Positions 59,001-64,000 of a DNA stretch of 64,000 bases are shown here, one piece after another. The DNA comes from Anaspis maculata (lineage: Eukaryota > Arthropoda > Insecta > Coleoptera > Scraptiidae). The stretch is taken from contig OX421961.1 in assembly GCA_949128115.1 (NCBI GenBank), forward strand, positions 51,872,171 through 51,936,170. Direction: 5' to 3'. Made by a program: the position numbers and the translations under genes. Every line of letters starts with the position of its first letter. The first letter of the stretch is position 1. The notes beneath the pieces are model-generated. The model was given only the letters and a program-made list of their open reading frames with translations, made no database searches and was not told the origin of the DNA.

Positions 59001-60345
59001 CAGTTTTTACACATCTCCCACCGTTCTCTCAGCGTTTCAGAAAAAAGGCCGCGGAGAAGGTTTTTCCATCTTCTTCATTTTTTTTACCATGGTTCCCGGG
59101 ATGGCTGGAAATGAAACTTTGGTTTTTCGTACTCAGTTTTTCATTCTCTATATTGCTATATTTTTTTTATCGAGTCCCTAATTAGTTCCATGATAAATCC
59201 TTATTTTACTGGACTATAGATCCTTGCACAGCCTGCCGGTGATCAGTTGAACGAATTTCATGCAATCACCCTATAGTATAATAATTCTGCCATAACCAGC
59301 TGCATTTTCATTAGCGCTCCTCTATTTCTATTTGCTATACACCTCACCTAGGATATACACACATGGTTATAATTTGTACATCTATTTATGAATGAAATGA
59401 GTGTGGTTTAGTGACTGACTCCAAAGAAAAATTCAACTGAGCAAGGAGGAAAGAGTTGGTCTTGTTAAGATAAGTTATTTTGAATATTTTGAATCGGGGC
59501 TTCAATCTTTTAATAAATTTAGTAGGTATCAAGATTAGTATTAAATATAATTTAAAAGGTCAAGAAAAAACTGAGGCACTGAGGGTGTTCACCTTGCAGT
59601 GAACATAGGTTGAAAAATAAGCTTTGCAACAACAAAATTGATCAGGAAGCCACTGTAGAATAAAAAAAAAAGGAAAAAGATAATCTGACTGATTACATAT
59701 TTACTTATTAGTTTCTGGCGAGGTTTCTGGTGACTTCAATGGAAACAAAATTGCATGAAAAAAATGCTACTTTTCTCAATGTCTCAGATTCATTATTATT
59801 TTGTAGGTTTAGGACTTTATGAAGTAAAGAATATTTACTTGATCCATGCGAATGACGCCTTCAGCGAGCGTTTTGAATCCCAGCATTGTGCGGTTTTTGT
59901 ACCGTTTGCGTCTCTGCAGCAGAATGTGCAACTTGTTGCCTTCCCTCTTCAAGAAGTGAGGATACTGCAGACAAAAAGTCACATCGAGGGGAGTGTCCAG
60001 GAGTCCACTCTGGGGCAGAAGCAGCTCATTGGAGCGTAAGGTGCGTTTGCTGGACTGCATTTTTACGGCGATTGAAATTGATGCCAAGTCTGAGCCCAGG
60101 GGCCTTAACACCACCAGTCTGGTCAACGTCAAAGAACACAGCCTGGAATCAAGAAGTATGTGTGTTTCATGAACAATATCTCAAGACAAACGCTGAGAGT
60201 GAAATAATTATATACTTAAACCAGGCAAAACTTACCTCGGTATGCAGTTCGAGGGGGTCCTGTCCACCCAGGTGGCGTAAAGACGCATTTTGTTTGGGGC
60301 AGAGGCACCCGCCCCACTCATTGTTTTGTTGGGTTTCTCGCTCAT
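41513..60345 (-). CDS. PACS: Phosphofurin acidic cluster sorting protein (PACS1/2 homolog)
   Basis: Nine exons on the minus strand: 60345-60236, 60142-59839, 47541-47296, 47232-46693, 43891-43686, 42840-42471, 42410-42083, 41823-41704 and 41646-41513. Every junction is GT-AG and phases fit, giving 785 aa. PACS is a cytosolic adaptor that links acidic-cluster cargo such as furin to AP-1/AP-3 for return to the TGN or endosome. Seen: an N-terminal MRLYATW block; the furin-binding region with [13 protein letters not shown] and RRKRYKNRT; an acidic middle ([13 protein letters not shown]); [23 protein letters not shown]; and the C-terminal PACS domain with [34 protein letters not shown] and [13 protein letters not shown]. 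This matches the domain order of vertebrate PACS proteins and the Drosophila homolog. Intron 2 is 12.3 kb and holds most of the mobile elements of this half. Alternative starts at the inner Met residues (9 or 20) are possible. Confidence 0.96.
42922..43516. mobile_element. Stack of nested inverted-repeat elements (PACS intron 5)
   Basis: The outer pair cgtttgcaccaacaatactt / aagtattgttggtgcaaacg encloses a second palindrome (ttccaccagcgaatttaatc ... tgctggtggaa, 42957-43179). A third unit (actatgacttaa ... gaagtcatagttaa) contains ggagtgca, tacctattttccggtgc, gtctgatttc and tagtgggctg with their inverses. A tgacattgacattgacat run lies inside. Confidence 0.8.
43892..46692. other. PACS intron 4, little recognisable content
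   Basis: A/T-rich unique-looking sequence. A 132-codon minus frame at 44032-44430 has no recognised family and is not needed by the PACS splice pattern. Confidence 0.5.
47800..47956. mobile_element. Short palindromic element in PACS intron 2
   Basis: tcacataccgaggtgg, aagcgtctcattaca and the inverse tgtaatgacgctttactccg, tggtatgtata pair across ccaagggattcaacatatta. Its ends are not fixed. Confidence 0.6.
48300..48492 (-). mobile_element. tRNA-derived SINE (Ser-like head)
   Basis: Read on minus from 48492 it starts gggagcggtcgtggccgagt. The A box is TGGCCGAGTGG and the B box GGTTCGAATCC. The 5' and 3' acceptor strands do not pair, so it is not a working tRNA. A body of about 70 bp and an A/T-rich tail (taaataaaaacaaataaata) follow. 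Confidence 0.78.
48581..48766. mobile_element. Palindromic MITE family B, copy 2
   Basis: Ends gggccgctattcttaaatcg and cgattgaagaatagcggccc. The interior matches 13497-13681 in inverted orientation. Confidence 0.88.
48920..48956. repeat. (AATAAAT)n-like microsatellite
   Basis: ttaataaataataaataata, continuing for about five units, then atttattgatcc. Confidence 0.85.
49392..49663. mobile_element. MITE family C, copy 3, full length with TTAA ends
   Basis: Tips TTAAGGACGGAGTTGAATTG and, inverted, ACTTCGTCCTTAA. Long arms run through taagcgttgcggaatcaatc, gtgggtttattccttgacag, ccatttaggt and gctacaaggatgtattt. A TTAA at each end suggests a piggyBac- or Kolobok-type mobiliser; this is inference. 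Confidence 0.88.
50156..50704. mobile_element. Inverted-repeat element with ATAGGTCGCGGGAAC tips
   Basis: 549 bp with matching 15-bp tips. Inside is a shorter palindrome at about 50272-50382 (ggagctgctccgggtagatc and its inverse around ctagatctagtc). An extra copy of ataggtcgc lies at 50470. Confidence 0.78.
50705..52879. other. PACS intron 2 spacer, no gene seen
   Basis: It contains a short palindrome at about 52175-52215 (tactcgtatgat... / atacgagtttaat) and gcgacgaacgcagtgagg-like text, but no recognised element or exon. Confidence 0.4.
52880..53400 (-). repeat. Interspersed repeat family L, copy 3, reverse
   Basis: The reverse complement of parts of 1250-1600: gatatatccattttgagg, gattaagaccatttccag, ttttggctgtcatctgtc, gaacttgacttgcgatatg and tgtattcagaacagttaaaa. 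It is interrupted by a long (GT)n tract. Confidence 0.78.
52996..53069. repeat. (GT)n microsatellite, about 37 units
   Basis: An unbroken dinucleotide run of 74 bp at the place where the other family L copies carry cagaca-type repeats. The repetitive frames on both strands are artefacts. Confidence 0.98.
53401..54959. other. PACS intron 2 spacer with a degenerate repeat
   Basis: ggcaacagtgcg(a/c)(a/c)ccgat, gtgttgtttggggctccgtaa and cctggaatgacc(g/t)gattag recur once each (53670/54180, 53697/54216, 53140/54340), showing an internal tandem duplication of about 520 bp. No exon was recognised. Confidence 0.55.
54960..55409. mobile_element. hAT-type MITE with 8-bp target duplication
   Basis: 450 bp with tips TAGGGATGTCCAA and TTGGACATCCCTA. 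GCGTTGAC is duplicated exactly at 54952-54959 and 55410-55417. An 8-bp duplication and TAGGG tips fit the hAT superfamily. Arms are rich in gaatcgattc and atcgaatcg. Confidence 0.92.
55970..56219. mobile_element. Palindromic MITE family D
   Basis: Outer tips caccctat and atagggtg. Arms ctattggatcgaaataat / attatttcgatccaatag, agagtgag(t)tattcgcatc and cacagtgggtgtgagtgagt pair with inverse copies. The left arm has about 29 bp of extra sequence near the tip. Confidence 0.83.
56492..59216. mobile_element. Long foldback element, TAGTCCAG tips, TAG target duplication (PACS intron 2)
   Basis: 2725 bp. Tips TAGTCCAGTAAAATGAGG and TTATTTTACTGGACTA are flanked by TAG at 56489-56491 and 59217-59219. 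Arms of about 1.05 kb (56492 to about 57556; about 58174-59216) are closely matched inverse copies (catcccgggaaccatgg; tttctcctggaatgctgcga; tgcggcgcgtcacgagtc). The loop of about 600 bp has no recognised product. A wider pair, tagggtgattgcatg at 56213 and its inverse at 59259, suggests it sits inside another small element. Confidence 0.92.
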
Positions 60346-61001
60346 TGTCTTGGCATTACACCACTGTCACAAATGCAGACGTGCAGGACGTCACCTCCGA
60401 GACGTGCTCGGATGCAGATGCACCACGTATCCGCATAACTGGATTCCCGATCACGTTTACAGCGCCCGAATACTTTCCAATTAACTGCACCTACTTCGGC
60501 CAGCTGTCAAAGCAGTACAAAGACACCGCAAGTGACAGTTAGTGCAACGCAAAAGAGAGAGATCGAAAGGTCACTGAGTGATTACAGAGATGTCAGATCG
60601 CACAGCGCCACATTCTATCCTAGTGGCCGGTAGCCGAACCCCTGAACCCTGATACCATGGATGTTACTGAACCACCACAGAGTTCTCTGTTGTCTAGAGC
60701 TCTGGTCTAGAGGTCTAGAGCAGGGCAGGGCTTTGAATTTTGGAGTTCATTGGGTTGGGTCGCTCAAAAATGTGGCGTTACGGCTACAACAAGTTGCATT
60801 TTTTTAATCAATACCGGGTGATCATTTGAAAACAACTATATCCACCTGCAATAACTTCCGATTCCTAGTGAAAATGTCCAAGCAAAAACAGGTCGATTTT
60901 TATATCGGGGGCAAATCTCTATCTTTAGCCCCCTCGCCCCCACCCACCCCAACTCTGAAACAAATGACACCACCTATTTTGCGATACATCAAATTAAACA
61001 C
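60346..61001 (-). promoter_or_regulatory. PACS upstream region
   Basis: This should contain the PACS promoter. TGACA/TGTCA is sparse (about 60497, 60534 and 60589), unlike the other promoters here. No gene is recognised. Confidence 0.45.
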
Positions 61002-61949
61002 AATAGACCATTTCCACTGACGTCACGCAGCTCCGTCTTGAACAGCTGATTCGGGGCAACGTCAGTCAGATGTGCGTTATCTGTCACGGGGCACCTGGGC
61101 TACGTCAGTCATGTGCGTCAGTCAGATTGGTAGTATGTCAATCTGTCAGTCGGTGTCGGTGTGTGAAAGTCACTGGTGTCACAAAGTTTTGTCAAACTGG
61201 CACGTAGGTACAGTTGTCATCATGTTGACGTTGCCCCGAATCAGCCGTTCGACACGTCGACGTTGATAAGGTGAAGCGGCGTGAACGCCAAATGATTCAA
61301 AATTGAGTTATACACATCGTTGAAATCGCCATTGAATTTCGCATCGTTTGGTACGGTTGCGGCCAAAATAAAGTGGACGACAATGTCAACGAGTTGGCGT
61401 GCTGTAATGCGACGTTCAGGCCAGAATCCTGAGAAATCTGTCAACTGTCGTCCACTTTAAAAAGGCCGCAATAGTACCACAGGCATAATTAAAATAAAAT
61501 AATACTTGAAGATATCTTGGTTTAAGTTTTGCCTAAGCGCCAACATATCCCTTCCGTTCGGATCCGTTTGGCTTATGCGCCAGTATGCCATAACGTTAGC
61601 ACGGTGAGTTCAGTTCTAAGAAGTTATTGCAAAAAAAAAACATCCACCCTCCAGTATTTTTCATTGGGCGCTTTCCATTTAAAACATTTGTGTCGGTTTG
61701 TGTCAGCTTGTGTTAGCTTGTGTCGATGAGACAAAGGAAAACAGATCAAATGGAACGAATTTGTGTCGATTTGTGTCAACACAAGTCGACTTGTGTCGGT
61801 AAATGGAAAGCACACATTAGTATTGAGAGCGAACAAATTTCTGTCAATTCAGTTCTTTCTGGTTCCTGCAAATTTAAGTAAATGTCGCATACGCCGTTTT
61901 ACCTTATCAACGTCGACGTGCGTGTGACGTCATGTGGAAATGGTCTATT
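61002..61949. mobile_element. Inverted-repeat element with AATAGACCATTTCCAC tips, containing MITE I
   Basis: Tips aatagaccatttccactgac and the inverse gtcatgtggaaatggtctatt enclose 948 bp. Inner inverted blocks include gctgattcggggcaacgtc / gacgttgccccgaatcagc and cacgtcgacgttgataagg / ccttatcaacgtcgacgtg. MITE I copy 2 is nested at 61666-61815. Confidence 0.8.
61666..61815. mobile_element. MITE family I, copy 2 (150 bp, ATT target duplication)
   Basis: Starts GGGCGCTTTCCATTTA and ends TAAATGGAAAGCACAC, with ATT at 61663-61665 and 61816-61818. It is nearly identical to 18333-18482. Confidence 0.9.
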
Positions 61950-62147
61950 AAATTTTCCTTTGCGAAAAAGTATTTATAAAACTTTCAATCCCATATATCC
62001 CACTTTTTTCTAAAATTTTCTGAGTGGTCGACCAGTTTAATATTCTTGACATCTCAATTTTCTTCAATGCAGTCAACGTCATCTTGCATAGCATCGAAAC
62101 AGAAAATTTTCAGTGGAAAAAGTATGCCACCCAAATTCACCCATTCG

Positions 62148-62163
62148 CCCCCCCCCCCCCCCC
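62148..62163. repeat. Poly-C run
   Basis: Sixteen consecutive C. Confidence 0.95.
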
Positions 62164-62401
62164 TTCCTGCCTCACCTTGAAAATCTAAAATTACAGTACT
62201 TAGCATATGCAGTACCTACTCTGTGACACATCAAATTGAAGAAAACTAGGTCATAAAGGCGCGCTTAAGCGCGCTTTTTACCAAAAGTCAGGTGGTCCTG
62301 ACTTTATTGAATAAACTTGAAGATTAAATAATCTCGAAAGCTGAATAATCTTGAAAATTGAATAATCTCAAGAAATGAATACCCACCCTTATTGAAATTG
62401 T

Positions 62402-62640
62402 GGCGGCTCTCATGTGGGCATGTAACGGAGGAACTGTTGTCTCCCTCGATAGCTTAGTGGTCAGAGTATCCATCCGGCAAATGGAAGACCCGGGTTCGAG
62501 GGCGGCTCTCATGTGGGCATGTGACGGAGAAACTGTTGTCTCCCTCGATAGCTTAGTGGTCAGAGTATCCATCCGGCAAATAGAAGACCCGGGTTCGAGT
62601 CCCGGTCAGGGCAGACACTTTTTCTCCGTCACATCGCGCC
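62402..62640 (+). mobile_element. tRNA-derived SINE with its head duplicated in tandem
   Basis: A 99-bp unit (ggcggctctcatgtgggcat through cccgggttcgag) occurs at 62402-62500 and again from 62501. The second continues into cccggtcagggcag. Each has an A box TAGCTTAGTGG and B box GGTTCGAGTCC or a truncated version. The anticodon stem is poor, so it is not a functional tRNA. Confidence 0.8.
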
Positions 62641-62776
62641 ATAACATTATTCGAATTATAATTTCTCCTCAACATTACTTTTTCATCCGTTATTGTAGAA
62701 CACACAATGAAAATGAAATCAATTTTTGAGATCATTAACATTTCATAGCGTGATAAGCTTTTCGTGGGAAACGTGG

Positions 62777-62874
62777 ATTAGAGGCCGCACGCATACTTCA
62801 ATTTGGAAGGAGTTTCTAAGCAAAATCTCCTCAGCAACTCCTATAAAATTGAAGTATGACGTGCAGCCTCTAAT
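62777..62874. mobile_element. Short palindromic element
   Basis: attagaggccgcacgcatac / gacgtgcagcctctaat and acttcaattt / aaattgaagt pair around a 40-bp centre. Confidence 0.75.
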
Positions 62875-63139
62875 GGGAGGCATTCTCGCAAACGCATTCC
62901 AGAGGGCGCAACATAGGCTTGGGACCAAATGTCAACGTCAAGTCCAAGGTCAAGCTTGCAGTTGTCATTGCTTGTCAGAGCGTAACCTAACCTATCTTTA
63001 TTGTTTATTGTCGTCGCATGACTCGCATGGTGTTAGTGTCACCGGTACCGGGTGCTTGTCGTTTGAAAGGCAGGGCAAATGCAAGCGAAGCAGGGCCGTC
63101 TGGCGGTTCGTGCGAGACAAAATCCTGGCCGGTGAGACG

Positions 63140-63201
63140 ATGAATGCAACCCACAGTGGTCCCAAGCTATCATGTTTAAGCAAGGCTCCGTTCAACTTCG
63201 G
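63140..63201 (+). CDS. Candidate first coding exon of an unidentified gene
   Basis: An ATG followed by 20 codons and two bases ends at TTCGG|GTAAGTTC, a strong donor. It lies after a G/C-rich, CpG-containing stretch (about 62990-63139) that could be a 5' UTR. The peptide (MNATHSGPKLSCLSKAPFNF) matches nothing I know, and no second exon is visible in the last 800 bp. Confidence 0.25.
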
Positions 63202-63252
63202 GTAAGTTCAGTTTGACTGCCCAAGGCAAAAATTTATTTTTGTTTACTACTA

Positions 63253-63750
63253 TAGACGCGAGGGGCTCCATATTGTATCTACTGAAGAGGCAAAGGGATG
63301 CTCTGAATAAGCCACTTCCTGCTTCATCCTAGCACATGGATAACAGAGAGAGAAATTAGACTATACTATACGAGAACAGGAGGACATTTCGGTATCACCA
63401 ATACAAGAGTCGCCCTTCCTTCAAAATTTTGTAGCAGTGTGGAAAACTCTCTGTAAAGTGATGGTTTGAATTATTGTAATAAAGTGAAATGTCCTGACTG
63501 ATTAAAGAACTATTTTTCATGTGTATAATTTTCGTATACTACGCACAATGCTGTGAACATAATAACTTAACTGAACAAGTTCAAAACTTCAACATAGAAC
63601 CAACATAACCTCTAGATCCCTTCATGCAGCTCAGCAATGTCAATGTTTTTCGATGATTCCTGTCTCCATCTGTCTGGTAGAATGGAGCAGGAAGGGCTTA
63701 TTCAGAGCGTCTATTTACCTCTCCAGAGTACCATACCGGGCCCGGGTCTA
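63253..63750. mobile_element. Inverted-repeat element near the right edge
   Basis: Left tagacgcgaggggctccat, then gaagaggcaaagggatgctc, tgaataagcc; right ggcttattcagagcg, ttacctctcc and cccgggtcta as inverse partners. The centre of about 330 bp is unrelated and carries aataaa near 63479. Confidence 0.65.
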
Positions 63751-63899
63751 CGATAAAAGTGAATAAAAATGTATTTTTTCTTCGGTAGTCAAACTGAGTT
63801 TTCCCGGAGTTTGGGGCCGCGTCCTGACCCTCGTCGCAAGAGCCTACGGCATCCTCATGAACGATTCAACGATACAACTCAAAAATCACAATTTATGTT

Positions 63900-63950
63900 C
63901 ACGGTGACATTTCTAAATATTTGACGTTTATTGATTTGACGATTTGACAC
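63900..63950. promoter_or_regulatory. TGACA/TTTGACG cluster at the right edge
   Basis: ggtgacatttc, atttgacgtttat and gatttgacgatttgacac lie within 50 bp. By analogy with the Psn and RPP21/ACTMAP promoters this may mark a start beyond the window. Confidence 0.3.
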
Positions 63951-64000
63951 AACGCGCTTGTTTATGCAACCTAGGCGAGATAAAATCCCTAGAGGTCCCA

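Noticed and set aside
59886..60542. 218-codon plus-strand frame opposite PACS exons 1-2
   Set aside because: Antisense shadow of the conserved furin-binding region; no family match.
62541..62613. Functional tRNA gene
   Set aside because: Only four or five acceptor pairs and no clean anticodon stem; it is duplicated within a repeat.
1..64000. CRISPR array, prophage, operon or viral genome insertion
   Set aside because: Spliced host genes and eukaryotic repeats throughout; no spacer arrays, no phage or viral protein motifs seen.

Overview
The window is eukaryotic nuclear DNA, most likely from an insect. Protein-coding genes have GT-AG introns, CDS is sparse (roughly 15%), and much of the remainder is short inverted-repeat transposons, tRNA-derived SINEs and microsatellites. 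I could not fix the order or species. No bacterial operons, CRISPR arrays, rRNA genes or functional tRNA genes were seen.

Six host genes were assembled exon by exon with matching splice phases. From left to right they are: adenylate kinase 7 (AK7, minus; 5' six exons only, the gene runs off the left edge or is broken); presenilin (Psn, plus, 7 exons, 464 aa); RNase P/MRP subunit RPP21 (minus, three exons spread over 9 kb, 129 aa); actin maturation protease ACTMAP (plus, single exon, 225 aa); the DnaJ/SANT protein DNAJC1 (plus, three exons, 438 aa, last exon 12.4 kb away); and phosphofurin acidic cluster sorting protein PACS (minus, 9 exons, 785 aa). Psn and RPP21 are tail to tail. RPP21 and ACTMAP are head to head across a 244-bp shared promoter dense in TGACA/TGTCA. 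DNAJC1 and PACS are tail to tail. A possible first exon of a further gene lies near 63.14 kb.

Between AK7 and Psn sits a complete two-gene DNA transposon of the ISL2EU type (8531-13233). It has a SWIM/YqaJ-nuclease gene and a convergent THAP-DDE transposase gene, matching short terminal repeats and an AT target duplication. Both reading frames are intact.

Introns and spacers are full of non-autonomous elements. Most striking are three long foldback elements (1.4, 2.7 and 1.5 kb) whose tips share TAG[T/G]CCAG and which are flanked by perfect 3-bp target duplications (CGA, TAG, CAA). Each lies in an intron of a different host gene (RPP21, PACS, DNAJC1), so each would be transcribed as a long hairpin. 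Other items include a hAT-type MITE with an 8-bp duplication, a 150-bp MITE present twice with 3-bp duplications (one with a related empty site), a PIF/Harbinger-like MITE, a 5'-truncated LINE tail with a 13-bp duplication, palindromic MITE families, a tandem array carrying AAGATGGCGGC (the YY1/Pho core), and an inverted pair of 0.5-0.9 kb repeats 9.5 kb apart inside DNAJC1 intron 2.
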